From: Parahoeflea alexandrii
GTDB lineage: Bacteria > Pseudomonadota > Alphaproteobacteria > Rhizobiales > Rhizobiaceae
Length of the DNA stretch: 64,000 nucleotides
Assembly (NCBI RefSeq): GCF_024105735.1
Contig: NZ_JAAAML010000001.1
Coordinates: 1,993,809-2,057,808, forward strand
Reading direction: 5' to 3'
The position numbers and the translations under genes were made by a program. Of the stretch, positions 46,664 through 55,549 are shown in pieces; the first letter of the stretch is position 1, and each line of letters starts with the position of its first letter. Below the pieces are notes generated by a model. That model had not been told where the DNA came from. It saw only the letters and a list, made by a program, of their open reading frames with translations, and made no database searches.

Positions 46664-47386
46664 TTAGTGATCACGAACGATGGTTGCCCGGCCTTCGCCG
46701 ACCATGATCTTTGCAAATGCGCCCTTTTCATGGATCGAAAAGACAACGATCGGAATGGAATTCTCACGTGCCAGCGCAACCGCTGCGACATCCATGACGG
46801 CAAGCCCCTTGTTGAGCACCTCGTCATGGGTGATGTTTTCAAACCGGGTGGCGTCCGGGAATTTCTTCGGATCGGCCGAGTAGATGCCATCCACCTGGGT
46901 ACCCTTGAGGATCGCCTCGGCGCCCATTTCGGCCGCACGCAGCGCCGCGGCGGAATCGGTGGTGAAGAAGGGGTTGCCGGTGCCGCCGGCAAAGATCACC
47001 ACCCTGCCCTTTTCGAGATGATGCAGCGCGGCGCGCTGGGAAAAGCTCTGGCAGATCTCCGGCATGGAGATGGCCGAGAGAACTTCGGTGTCGATGCCGA
47101 GCTTGCGAAGCGACGTGGCCAGCGCCAGCGCATTGATGACGGTTGCCAGCATGCCCATGTGGTCGCCGGTGACGCGGTCGCCGCCCTTTGAGGCCACGGC
47201 CACACCGCGGAAAATGTTGCCGCCGCCGACCACGACGCCGACTTCGATCCCCATTGCGCGAACCTCGGCGATGTCGCCTGCAATCCGGTCCACGACCGCG
47301 ACATCGATACCGAACCCCTGTTCGCCCATGAGGGCTTCGCCTGAGGCTTTGAGGAGAACGCGCTTGAACAGGGGTGCTGGAGACAT
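46664..47386 (-). CDS. pyrH: UMP kinase
   Basis: PyrH phosphorylates UMP to UDP and is regulated by GTP and UTP in bacteria. The 240-residue amino acid kinase fold has RVLLKASGEALMG, VGVVVGGGNIFRG, GDHMGMLATVINALAL, VIFAGGTGNPFFTTDSAAALRA (cut here into GGTGNPFFTTDSAA) and VVFSIHEKGAF. It follows tsf across a 107-bp gap that contains a long hairpin, a standard gene order. Confidence 0.97.
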   Translation of the reverse strand: MSPAPLFKRVLLKASGEALMGEQGFGIDVAVVDRIAGDIAEVRAMGIEVGVVVGGGNIFRGVAVASKGGDRVTGDHMGMLATVINALALATSLRKLGIDTEVLSAISMPEICQSFSQRAALHHLEKGRVVIFAGGTGNPFFTTDSAAALRAAEMGAEAILKGTQVDGIYSADPKKFPDATRFENITHDEVLNKGLAVMDVAAVALARENSIPIVVFSIHEKGAFAKIMVGEGRATIVRDH

Positions 47387-47424
47387 GAATTGATCCGGAT
47401 TTTATGTGTCAGGCCCGGATACAC

Positions 47425-47456
47425 GAAGGGCACCGCGTTGTCACGCGATGCCCTTC
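47425..47456. other. Long hairpin between tsf and pyrH
   Basis: GAAGGGCACCGCGT and ACGCGATGCCCTTC form a 14-bp stem with one mismatch around a 4-base loop. A run of seven T follows a few bases later on the plus strand only, while tsf and pyrH are on the minus strand. For minus-strand transcripts it would therefore be a stem without a U tail: an attenuator, a processing site or a block against antisense transcription. Confidence 0.6.
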
Positions 47457-47493
47457 CGCTTTTTTTGGCAATACGCTCTAAAGCTGCCAGAGG

Positions 47494-48417
47494 TCAGCCC
47501 TTTACGGCAGCGGCCACTTCCGCTGCGAAGTCGCTCTCTTCCTTCTCGATGCCTTCACCGAGCTGGAAGCGCACGAACGCGGCAATTTCAACCGGCGCAC
47601 CGGCCTGCTCCGCAGCCGCCTTGACGGCTTCTCCGACGGTCAGATCGGGATTCATGACAAATGCCTGCGAAAGAAGAGCTACTTCCTCGTAGAACTTGCG
47701 CATGCGGCCTTCGACCATCTTCTCGATGATATTCTCCGGCTTGCCCGATTCGCGGGCCTGTTCGATGAACACGTTGCGCTCGCGATCGGCAACGGTCGCA
47801 TCGACATCATCGGAGGTCAGCGCAAGCGGGTTGGTCGCTGCGATGTGCATGGCCACCTGACGGCCGATCTCGTTGAGCGCATCCTTGTTGCCGGTCGACT
47901 TGACGGCAACGATGACGCCGAGCTTGCCGAGGCCATCGGCAACCGCGTTGTGCACGTAGGTGGCGACAACGCCGTCATCCACGGAAAGCTTCGCTGAACG
48001 GCGGAAGTTCATGTTCTCGCCGATATGGGCGATCGCATCCTTGACGGTGTCGGTGACCGACTTGCCGGTGGATGCAACGGTTGCGGCGGAAACGGCTTCA
48101 GCCGAACCATCGGTGCTCAGGGCAACGGTCGCAATCGAGCGGGCCAGATCCTGGAAGCCGTCATTGCGGGCGACGAAATCGGTTTCGGAGTTGACTTCAA
48201 CCACAACGGCCGAATTGCCTTCCGAAGCGACAGCGATCAGGCCTTCGGCAGCGGTACGGCCGGACTTCTTGTCGGCCTTGGCAATGCCCTTGGCGCGCAG
48301 CCAGTCGATTGCAGCTTCCATGTTGCCGTCGGTTTCACCGAGGGCCTTCTTGCAGTCCATCATGCCGGCGCCGGTCTTGTCGCGCAGCTCTTTCACCATT
48401 GCAGCGGTAATGCTCAT
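47494..48417 (-). CDS. tsf: Translation elongation factor Ts
   Basis: EF-Ts exchanges GDP for GTP on EF-Tu. The 307-residue protein has the N-terminal UBA-like domain and [19 protein letters not shown], followed by [28 protein letters not shown] and the coiled-coil and C-terminal modules ([20 protein letters not shown]). It lies 151 bp after rpsB in the same direction. Confidence 0.98.
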   Translation of the reverse strand: MSITAAMVKELRDKTGAGMMDCKKALGETDGNMEAAIDWLRAKGIAKADKKSGRTAAEGLIAVASEGNSAVVVEVNSETDFVARNDGFQDLARSIATVALSTDGSAEAVSAATVASTGKSVTDTVKDAIAHIGENMNFRRSAKLSVDDGVVATYVHNAVADGLGKLGVIVAVKSTGNKDALNEIGRQVAMHIAATNPLALTSDDVDATVADRERNVFIEQARESGKPENIIEKMVEGRMRKFYEEVALLSQAFVMNPDLTVGEAVKAAAEQAGAPVEIAAFVRFQLGEGIEKEESDFAAEVAAAVKG

Positions 48418-48568
48418 AACAGCCTCTTCATTCTTGGGGCGCCCGGGCCTGCCGCAGCAACGGCTTCGGACCTGGATTCGCCAATCGGCACATCAACATG
48501 CCATTGAAATGTGACAGCCCGGCAAAGCGCGATGGCTCGGCCGGGCCGGTTGTGTCCGAAACCCGGAT

Positions 48569-49363
48569 TTAAGCCTGGGCAGGCGCTTCCGCGGCTGCTT
48601 CTGCCGGCGCTGCTTCTTCGAGCGCAGGCTCGACAGGAGCATCCATCGCGCCCAGATCAACGCCCGATGAACCCTGCTGGCGAGCAATGCCGTCGATGCA
48701 GGCGCGGCTGATCAGGTCGCAGTAGAGCGAAATCGCGCGGCTGGCGTCGTCGTTGCCCGGGATCGGGTAGTCGACAACGTCGGGATCGCAGTTGGAATCG
48801 ATGATCGCGACGACCGGAATGCCAAGACGCTTGGCTTCCTGGATGGCAATGCCTTCCTTGTTGGTGTCGATGACGAACATCAGGTCGGGCGTGCCGCCCA
48901 TGTCGCGGATACCGCCGAGTGCGCGGTTGAGCTTTTCACGCTCGCGCTCGAGGTTGAGGCGTTCCTTCTTGGTAAAGCCCGAAGCTTCAGCCGAAAGGAT
49001 CTCATCGAGCTTGCGCAGACGCTGGATCGAATGAGAGATGGTCTTCCAGTTGGTCAGCATGCCGCCGAGCCAGCGGGCGTTGACGTAGTACTGGGCCGAA
49101 CGCGATGCAGCATCGGCAACGATCTCGGCAGCCTGACGCTTGGTGCCGACGAACAGCACGCGGCCGCCCTTGGACACGGTGTCGGAGACCAGCTTCAATG
49201 CCTGATTGAGCATCGGAACGGTCTGGCCGAGGTCGAGAATGTGAAGATTGTTGCGAGCGCCGAAGATGTACGGCTTCATTTTCGGGTTCCAGCGGTGAGT
49301 CTGGTGTCCGAAGTGCACGCCTGCTTCAAGCAGCTGGCGCATGGAAAATTCCGGCAATGCCAT
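48569..49363 (-). CDS. rpsB: 30S ribosomal protein S2
   Basis: S2 bridges the head and body of the small ribosomal subunit. The 264-residue protein has [64 protein letters not shown] and [19 protein letters not shown]. The C-terminal extension is rich in Ala, Pro and Glu, as is common in alphaproteobacteria. ATG 49363 follows AGGAG; the open frame continues to 49492 but does not look coding. It is the first gene of the minus-strand run. Confidence 0.98.
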   Translation of the reverse strand: MALPEFSMRQLLEAGVHFGHQTHRWNPKMKPYIFGARNNLHILDLGQTVPMLNQALKLVSDTVSKGGRVLFVGTKRQAAEIVADAASRSAQYYVNARWLGGMLTNWKTISHSIQRLRKLDEILSAEASGFTKKERLNLEREREKLNRALGGIRDMGGTPDLMFVIDTNKEGIAIQEAKRLGIPVVAIIDSNCDPDVVDYPIPGNDDASRAISLYCDLISRACIDGIARQQGSSGVDLGAMDAPVEPALEEAAPAEAAAEAPAQA

Positions 49364-49567
49364 GCCTTTTACTCCTGTTTCCGGTTGAACCTCCGCAGGG
49401 CGTGAGCGCTTTGCGCCACCGGCGGACCAATCCGGATTTCTCCCGGACCGACCCATGCCCCACGTGTGGAATGAGCGTGCCCATACAGGCAACCGGGCGG
49501 CATTGCAAGTGCGAAGGGCGCGGAACCGCCATATCCGGGCGCTCCGGCAGGCGAAAGGCGCCTACGA

Positions 49568-50872
49568 TCACCCCGAAACCGGCACGGTCCACTGTTCGAT
49601 GTCATCGCGCTCGCCGATCAGCGCCAGGCCGTGGGCGATCGAGATCAGCTCGCCGCCGGTCTCGATGCGGTCCGTGGCAAAGCGCTCGGAGAAGATACGG
49701 CGCACGGCGGGGACAAACGAGGTGCCGCCGGTGAGAAAGACCTTGTCGACGGCGTCGGCCGCGGTACGGGTCTTGTCCAGCACCTCATCCAGCGCGGCCT
49801 CGATGCGGTCGAGATCTGCGGCAATCCAGGATTCGAAGTCCCGGCGCAGAACCTGCTTTTCTCCCGCCCCGCCGAGCGGCTCGAAGCGGAAATCCGCCTC
49901 ATCCTGCGACGACAGCGCCACCTTGGTGGCAGAGACCGCCTGGTTGAGCCGGTATCCCTCGTCCTGCTCGACAAGGTCGATGAACAGCTCGAGCTTGTCA
50001 GGCTCGACGGCCTGGCGCACCAGCCCCTTCAGGTCGGCAAACTCGCGGGTTGTCTTGAAGATCGACATCTGGTTCCAGCGGGCGAAGTTCGAATAGTAAT
50101 TTCCGGGCACATCAAGTTTCTTGCCGAAACTTCTGAACTGGCTGCCCTTGCCGATTTCCGGCGCGACCAGATGATCGATGATCCGTGCATCGAACTGGTC
50201 GCCGGCGACGCCCACACCCGAATGGCCAACCGGCAAGGCACTGATCCGCCCTGCCCGGCTTTCGAACCGGATCAGCGAGAAATCACTGGTGCCGCCGCCG
50301 AAATCGGCAACCAGAACGGTGGCATCGTGCTTGAGGTTCTGCGCAAAATAGAAAGCAGCGGCCACCGGCTCGTAGACATAGTGCAACTCCGGAAACCCGA
50401 GACGGGTAAGCGCCTCATTGTAGCGCTGCATGGCCAGATCCGGATCCGGCCTGGCACCAGCGAATTGGACCGGACGGCCGGTGACCACACGGCTGACCGG
50501 CGATGGCCAATCGTCGCCGGCATAGATCTCGAGCCGCTTGAGGAAGACTTCCATCAGATCCTCGAACTGGAAGCGCCGACCATGGATCAGCGTGCCCTGA
50601 AACAGCGGCGAGGCGGCGAATGTCTTGATCGATTGCAGGAACCGGCACTCACCGGGATTGTCGATGAAGGCGCGGATCGCGGCCTGGCCCGCTTCAACCT
50701 GCAGAGCGCTGGCACCAAGCTGCGGATCCTTGATGAAGGACAGCGCAGTGCGCATCGCATCGCTCTGCCCGGCAGGGGACTGGAAGCTGACAGACGTGGT
50801 ATCCGTCCCCCGCGCCAATCGGGCAAGAACGGTGTTGGTCGTGCCGAAATCGAGCCCAAGCGCGGTCGCCAT
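49568..50872 (-). CDS. Hsp70-family protein, YegD-like, no substrate-binding domain
   Basis: The 434-residue protein is an actin-fold ATPase of the Hsp70 group. It has phosphate-binding LDFGTTNTVLA near the N-terminus and VADFGGGTSDFSLIRF in the middle, and VFLTGGTSFVPAVRRIF near the C-terminus. It ends soon after the nucleotide-binding domain, so the beta-sandwich that holds client peptides in DnaK is missing. This matches YegD of E. coli, whose role is unknown. ATG 50872 lies downstream of two tandem 18-base repeats. It stands alone between rpsB and a membrane protein gene. Confidence 0.87.
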   Translation of the reverse strand: MATALGLDFGTTNTVLARLARGTDTTSVSFQSPAGQSDAMRTALSFIKDPQLGASALQVEAGQAAIRAFIDNPGECRFLQSIKTFAASPLFQGTLIHGRRFQFEDLMEVFLKRLEIYAGDDWPSPVSRVVTGRPVQFAGARPDPDLAMQRYNEALTRLGFPELHYVYEPVAAAFYFAQNLKHDATVLVADFGGGTSDFSLIRFESRAGRISALPVGHSGVGVAGDQFDARIIDHLVAPEIGKGSQFRSFGKKLDVPGNYYSNFARWNQMSIFKTTREFADLKGLVRQAVEPDKLELFIDLVEQDEGYRLNQAVSATKVALSSQDEADFRFEPLGGAGEKQVLRRDFESWIAADLDRIEAALDEVLDKTRTAADAVDKVFLTGGTSFVPAVRRIFSERFATDRIETGGELISIAHGLALIGERDDIEQWTVPVSG

Positions 50873-50885
50873 GGCGTTGCTCCAT

Positions 50886-50921
50886 CTTGTCTTGCGGGGA
50901 AGTCTTGTCTTGCAGGGAGGT
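50886..50921. repeat. Two tandem 18-base repeats
   Basis: CTTGTCTTGCGGGGAAGT (50886-50903) is followed at once by CTTGTCTTGCAGGGAGGT (50904-50921), with two mismatches. It lies 14 bases upstream of the YegD-like start codon and so falls in that gene's leader. Confidence 0.8.
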
Positions 50922-51102
50922 CAGGGCGAAGTCCGGACCGGGAACCGGCCGACGCGAGGTGGCCTCTTGCCACGATGGGCTGTCACAGTCCACCCGGGCG
51001 GCCATGATTGGCGTTCTTCGCAGTCGGGAACCATGCCATTACCGGAAAGTCACCACACCCTGCATGTCAGAAGCGCAGAGCTTTCTGATGCTCATGCGCC
51101 GG

Positions 51103-52806
51103 TCATTGCGAAGCAAACTGGGGGTGTTCCAGCGCATCGAAGCAATCGGTCAGCACGATGCGGTTGAAGCCGGCATAGGCCTCGGCGTAGCGGTCATGGA
51201 GCTTCTCGCGGGCGGCTGTGAGCGGGCATGTCGGCAACAGCACGATATCTGTCTGAGACAATGCCGCCGTTTCTTCCGGTGTCAGCGGCAAGACGGCACG
51301 GTAGGGATCGCCGCCAATCGATACGCCACGCGCCGGCGTCCGACCCATCACCGCCGTGACCGGGTTGGCGAAGTCACGCAGATCGATCACCTCGTAATGA
51401 TGGCCGAGTTCCGCCTCGCGGCTGCGGATCGCCCCGATGACCTCATCCATGGTCGTGAGCACGTTGACCTGAAAGCGGTGGTCGAAATAGAGCCAATAGG
51501 CCGGCAGGATGTTGGCTTCCGCATATTGTCCGTAGGTCTCACGGCCCGCGGCCATGATCGGGCGGGCTTTTTCAGCCGCTTCCACGGCCAGGTCCTTGGC
51601 ACTGAACCGCATGCTCGATGGCAGGTGCTCGGTCTCGATCGTCATGTCCTTGAGCCCGGTTGCAGCCGCACGCGCCGCCGAATGGACCACTTTGGTGGCG
51701 GTCGGAAAGATGATCAACGCGACCAGCACCGGCAATGGTGAAACCCGCATGCGCCTCTCCGGTTCCGCCGCCAGCAGGAAGACCAGCAGGAGCGGCCATG
51801 CAGAAATGAAGGCCGCGCCGCCGAAATTCTGCGATTCGAACACCGTGTTGGCGATGGCCAGCACGCCGACCCACAGCCAGTCCTGGTCCAGTTGACCCGG
51901 CGTTGGTGCGCGCGGGTGGGCGCGGTCGAAACCGGTGAGGAGGTTCTCACCGCCGCGCCAGCGGGAGTAAAGAAGGTAGGCGGCCAGCAGTGACGCAACC
52001 AGGATGACATCGAAATGCGCGCTGACCGTGGTCACAAGATTGGTCAGCAGGACCCCGTCATTGGCGTCCAGAAGCCGCCATGCCGATTGAAGATAGGCCG
52101 AGACACTGCCGGTCAACACTTCCAGCACACCGACAAAAAGCAGGCACAGTGCCGCAACTGCGAGCGAGGCGCTGACACTGATGCGACGCGAAACAAGCGC
52201 AAAGGCCAGTAGGATCCCGGCGACGGCAAAGCCGTTGATCTTGACGAAGGCGAGGCTGAGCAGAAGCACCGTCACCAGACCGACAAGCACCAATCGCGAG
52301 CGGACGAAAAACAAGGTGGCGACCAACAGATAGAGCAGAACGGAACTGTGCCGGTTGTAATAGGCGAAGCCGTCGACACCGGGAAAGGCGTTCCAGGATG
52401 TGACGTTGAAGGGCAGGATCGAGAATGCCAGATACGGCAGCAGCAGGCCGAAGGCGGCAAATGTGCCCCGCTCAAGCGCATGAAGGCCAATGACCAATGC
52501 CACGGGCATCGTCACCAGCATCATGCACCACTGGATGACAAGAGCCACATTGCCATGTGGGAAGACCGAACTCAACAGATCGAACAGGATGTAGTTGAGC
52601 GGCCCGACTGGCGCGTGAAAATCCCGGTAGATTTCCTGTCCGATGGAAAGCCGGTGGGCACCGTCAATGTAGATGTAGGTGTCCCAGAAACTTTCGCCGA
52701 GCGGCACTTCCATGGGGAGGCTGAGACAGGCGGCGAGCAGCGCTACTGTGCCAAGCATCAGACCATAAATCCAATATATTGAATTGGTTATGTAGGCTTT
52801 GCTCAT
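51103..52806 (-). CDS. Polytopic membrane protein, possible GT-C type glycosyltransferase
   Basis: The 567-residue protein is not recognised by name. It has about 10-11 hydrophobic segments in the first 390 residues and a soluble C-terminal part of about 170 residues. After the first membrane helix comes LGESFWDTYIYIDGAHRLS, with acidic residues in the first outer loop. GT-C fold sugar transferases place catalytic acids there, so that class is possible. The neighbours give no support: a YegD-like gene downstream and an EipB-like gene upstream. The 503 bp upstream hold no gene. Confidence 0.55.
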   Translation of the reverse strand: MSKAYITNSIYWIYGLMLGTVALLAACLSLPMEVPLGESFWDTYIYIDGAHRLSIGQEIYRDFHAPVGPLNYILFDLLSSVFPHGNVALVIQWCMMLVTMPVALVIGLHALERGTFAAFGLLLPYLAFSILPFNVTSWNAFPGVDGFAYYNRHSSVLLYLLVATLFFVRSRLVLVGLVTVLLLSLAFVKINGFAVAGILLAFALVSRRISVSASLAVAALCLLFVGVLEVLTGSVSAYLQSAWRLLDANDGVLLTNLVTTVSAHFDVILVASLLAAYLLYSRWRGGENLLTGFDRAHPRAPTPGQLDQDWLWVGVLAIANTVFESQNFGGAAFISAWPLLLVFLLAAEPERRMRVSPLPVLVALIIFPTATKVVHSAARAAATGLKDMTIETEHLPSSMRFSAKDLAVEAAEKARPIMAAGRETYGQYAEANILPAYWLYFDHRFQVNVLTTMDEVIGAIRSREAELGHHYEVIDLRDFANPVTAVMGRTPARGVSIGGDPYRAVLPLTPEETAALSQTDIVLLPTCPLTAAREKLHDRYAEAYAGFNRIVLTDCFDALEHPQFASQ

Positions 52807-53309
52807 GTTCAGGTTTAACTTTCGAACGGTTCTGCATCAGGCGTCAGTTACGCGCAATCCAAATCGGTCCAAAGCGCATTCAGGACAAAACATCCAATGA
52901 ATTCAAAAAATTGAACTCAACCTTGAATCCAGCACCCCACTTGGATGCCAACAGGATCGGGAATATTGGTTTCGTTTCGATTAACCGGTTGTGCACTCCA
53001 CGGATTTCAGACTGAGGTTTATCGACCGGCAGGCGCCTGATTGGATCCTTCGCCGTTTTTTCCCGGCGGCGGAGCGCAGCTTCTGCGACGATTGTTGCAG
53101 AGATCTGCCCCGGTCCAGCGCCGCTTCCAAAGGTGTACACCGGCATCAGACTGCATGCCCGCAGCATTTGTCACCATGCAAAACAGGCTCCACCGACTTG
53201 AAGACACGGATATGGAGGGATTTGAACTCGCTTATCCGCGCGGTGCCGGGAGCGGTTCAGCCCCGCAGGGGTCGAGTTTTCGCAATCGATTCCGGGCAAG
53301 CCAGATGCG
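52807..53309. other. Gene-free region of 503 bp
   Basis: The part at 52800-53000 is visibly more AT-rich than its surroundings and should hold the promoter of the membrane protein gene. A short imperfect inverted repeat (GAATTCAA / TTGAACTC) sits near 52900. The part around 53210-53240 resembles a tRNA T-arm on the minus strand, but no full tRNA can be folded. Open frames here do not look like genes. Confidence 0.5.
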
Positions 53310-54131
53310 TCATTGCTCGACGCATGGCTCCGGATCATACATTTCGAGCTGCGCCAGTTCGCCCTGCAGCACGAAGTCGCCGTAATCCATGGTGAGATCA
53401 CGCGTAACTCCGTTTTCGTAGAGCTTGAAGGCAATGGAATAGACCGGCAGCGCATCACCCTCTTCGGACTCCTCGAAATAGGACATCGAGACCGGCCAGT
53501 AATCGTCATCGGCGAGTTCACCCGCCCGCTCTGCCTCTGCGTCACCGCCATCCGCCGACTGCTTCTCGCCAATGATCGTCGTGGTGATCATTGCCTTGTC
53601 GCCCTCGTCAGAGCCGTCATAGATCCGCGATTCATAGAAGCGCTCGCCTTCGTTGGCCTTGTCGATCAATTCGATCATGTGCTCCGTTGGAAAACGCGCT
53701 GCTGCGATGTCGAGTTCAACCCGCTCGGGCTGTTCGAGATCAAGCGCCAGTCCCTCGCCACTCGTGGCAGCAGAGCCACGCACCTCGTGATCGAGCTTCT
53801 GATTGACATAGGAGCGGGTGACAAAGCGGAAGGTGCCGTTGCGGATATCTTCAAAGGTCGTCGTCTGCTGATCGGTCAGCCTGGAATCATCGGCGGTCGC
53901 GATCTCGGTGACGAAACGGAAACTCACCGTGTAGCCCTCGCAGGCCGATCCATTGAATTCATAGACCATACGGCCGACCATCCCGGAGATTCCCGACCTT
54001 TCGGAGGCGTCCTTGAGCGACAGATCATAGACCGCGCGATGGGCGGCAAGTCCGCCGCCGCCAACGGGTGGCGCGGCGTGTGCAGATGTGGCTGCGATGA
54101 CGGCGAGTGACGCAATTGCAAGCATGCGCAT
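53310..54131 (-). CDS. EipB-like periplasmic envelope integrity protein (DUF1849)
   Basis: The 273-residue protein has a signal peptide (MRMLAIASLAVIAATSAHAA) and the family opening LAAHRAVYDLSLKDASERSG, then RMVYEFNGSACEGYTVSFR. This matches the DUF1849 family, whose Brucella member EipB is a periplasmic beta-spiral protein needed for cell envelope integrity. Two Cys, at the CEGY segment and near the C-terminus (EPCVEQ), fit the conserved disulfide of that family. ATG 54131 has AGGAGA eight bases upstream and is preferred to the frame start at 54161. Confidence 0.88.
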   Translation of the reverse strand: MRMLAIASLAVIAATSAHAAPPVGGGGLAAHRAVYDLSLKDASERSGISGMVGRMVYEFNGSACEGYTVSFRFVTEIATADDSRLTDQQTTTFEDIRNGTFRFVTRSYVNQKLDHEVRGSAATSGEGLALDLEQPERVELDIAAARFPTEHMIELIDKANEGERFYESRIYDGSDEGDKAMITTTIIGEKQSADGGDAEAERAGELADDDYWPVSMSYFEESEEGDALPVYSIAFKLYENGVTRDLTMDYGDFVLQGELAQLEMYDPEPCVEQ

Positions 54132-54256
54132 CAGGTTTTCTCCTGTCGAATCCCGAACCAATGATATATGACCGCAGGTGGCAAAAGCGAGGCGTAACTT
54201 TGGTGCTACGCCAATTCGTTGGAGCAGCCTTAACAGAGCCGACCTTGGAGCCCTAG

Positions 54257-54724
54257 ATGACCGACACGATTGAATCCCGCCTGGCAGCCCGCAACATCAC
54301 GCTTCCCGAGGCGGCGGCCCCCGCTGCCAATTACCTTCCCTATGTCATCACCGGTTCGCATTTGTTCATTTCCGGCCAGTTGCCGATGGAGAGCGGATCC
54401 ATTGCGGTCAAGGGCCTGCTCGGCCGCGACGTTGATGTCGGCACCGGCCAGAGAGCGGCGGAGCTTTGCGCGATCAACATCCTGGCCCAGGCCAAGGCTG
54501 CGCTTGGCGGCGATCTCGAACGGATCGTCCGGGTGGTGAAGCTGAACGGCTTTGTCGCATCGGAGCCTTCGTTCACCGAGCAGCACCTTGTCATCAACGG
54601 CGCTTCAAACCTGATTGCCGAAGTTCTCGGCGAGCGCGGCAAGCATGCCCGCGCCGCTGTCGGCATGGCCTGCCTGCCGCTCAATGCGTCGGTCGAGATC
54701 GACGCCGTCATCGAGATCGGGTAA
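54257..54724 (+). CDS. RidA family protein
   Basis: The 155-residue protein belongs to the RidA/YjgF group. RidA itself hydrolyses reactive enamines and imines from PLP enzymes. The opening ESRLAARNITLPEAAAPAANY, then FISGQLPM and the C-terminal AVGMACLPLNASVEIDAVIEI fit the longer YjgF-like subgroup. The Arg that binds the carboxylate in true RidA is not in its usual place (the segment reads GMACLPLN), so substrate range may differ. The next gene starts 6 bp later, so the two are likely co-transcribed. Confidence 0.9.
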   Translation: MTDTIESRLAARNITLPEAAAPAANYLPYVITGSHLFISGQLPMESGSIAVKGLLGRDVDVGTGQRAAELCAINILAQAKAALGGDLERIVRVVKLNGFVASEPSFTEQHLVINGASNLIAEVLGERGKHARAAVGMACLPLNASVEIDAVIEIG

Positions 54725-54730
54725 CGCGCC

Positions 54731-55471
54731 ATGGCCGAGCAGCAGACGGATCTGGGCTGGCTGACGGCTTGCCCCATCGCCCATCGCGGTTATCACGACA
54801 TGAACCAGAGCGTGTGGGAAAACACGCCCAGTGCATTCCAGCGGGCCATCGACGCAGGCTACGCTATCGAATGCGATGTTCAGATCGCAGCCGACGGGGT
54901 GCCTGTGGTGTTTCACGATGACGATCTCGAGCGGCTGTGCGGGCTGCGCGGCGATGTCCGGGCCCGCACATCGCAGGAGCTGGGACAGCTGACAGTCGGA
55001 GGCACCGCCGACAGGATCCCTTCCCTACCGCAATTGCTCAAGCAGGTTGCCGGCAAGGTCCCGCTGGTCATCGAGCTCAAGGGCAGACCGGACGATGATG
55101 ACGGCTTTGCCGATGCGGTCGTCGAATGCCTGGAAAGCTATGAGGGGCCGGTGGCACTGATGAGCTTCGACCACGGCCTGCTGCGCGACCTCAAGGCCAG
55201 TGCGCCCCGCTGCCCGATCGGGCTCACAGCCGAAGGGACGAAACCCGAGATCTTCTTTGTCCATGAAGAGGCGATGCAATTGGGGCTCAACTTCATCTCC
55301 TATTGCGTCCACCACCTGCCCAACGTCTTCATCGAGGTGCAGCGCGCCCAGGGCGTGCCGATCATCACCTGGACGGTGCGCGATGCCGAGGCACGGGAAA
55401 AGACCCGGGTTCATGCCGACCAGATGACTTTCGAGGGATTTGATCCGGACGCGGTGGAAGACGCATCCTGA
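54731..55471 (+). CDS. Glycerophosphodiester phosphodiesterase
   Basis: The 246-residue enzyme should split glycerophosphodiesters into an alcohol and glycerol-3-phosphate. The family signature is clear: IAHRGYHD with the catalytic His, ENTPSAFQRAIDAGYAIECDV with metal-binding Glu and Asp, and VFHDDDLERLCG. The C-terminus has QGVPIITWTVRDAEA. No signal peptide is seen, so it is cytosolic (UgpQ-like). It follows the RidA gene by 6 bp and precedes the GNAT-like gene by 78 bp. Confidence 0.93.
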   Translation: MAEQQTDLGWLTACPIAHRGYHDMNQSVWENTPSAFQRAIDAGYAIECDVQIAADGVPVVFHDDDLERLCGLRGDVRARTSQELGQLTVGGTADRIPSLPQLLKQVAGKVPLVIELKGRPDDDDGFADAVVECLESYEGPVALMSFDHGLLRDLKASAPRCPIGLTAEGTKPEIFFVHEEAMQLGLNFISYCVHHLPNVFIEVQRAQGVPIITWTVRDAEAREKTRVHADQMTFEGFDPDAVEDAS

Positions 55472-55549
55472 CCTTGCCAATCCCGGCCCGGTTCATAAGT
55501 TGAAGAGCAGAGACCAAGCGCGCAGGCCATCCCTGCCGGACGGAGACGC

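Noticed and set aside
52880-53167. 95-codon minus-strand open frame in the gene-free region
   Set aside because: No ribosome site, no recognisable motif and a composition like non-coding DNA.
53205-53245. Minus-strand stretch GAGTTCAAATCCCTCC resembles a tRNA T-arm and acceptor 3' end
   Set aside because: No matching 5' acceptor strand, D-arm or anticodon arm could be placed upstream on that strand, so it is at most a tRNA fragment or chance.
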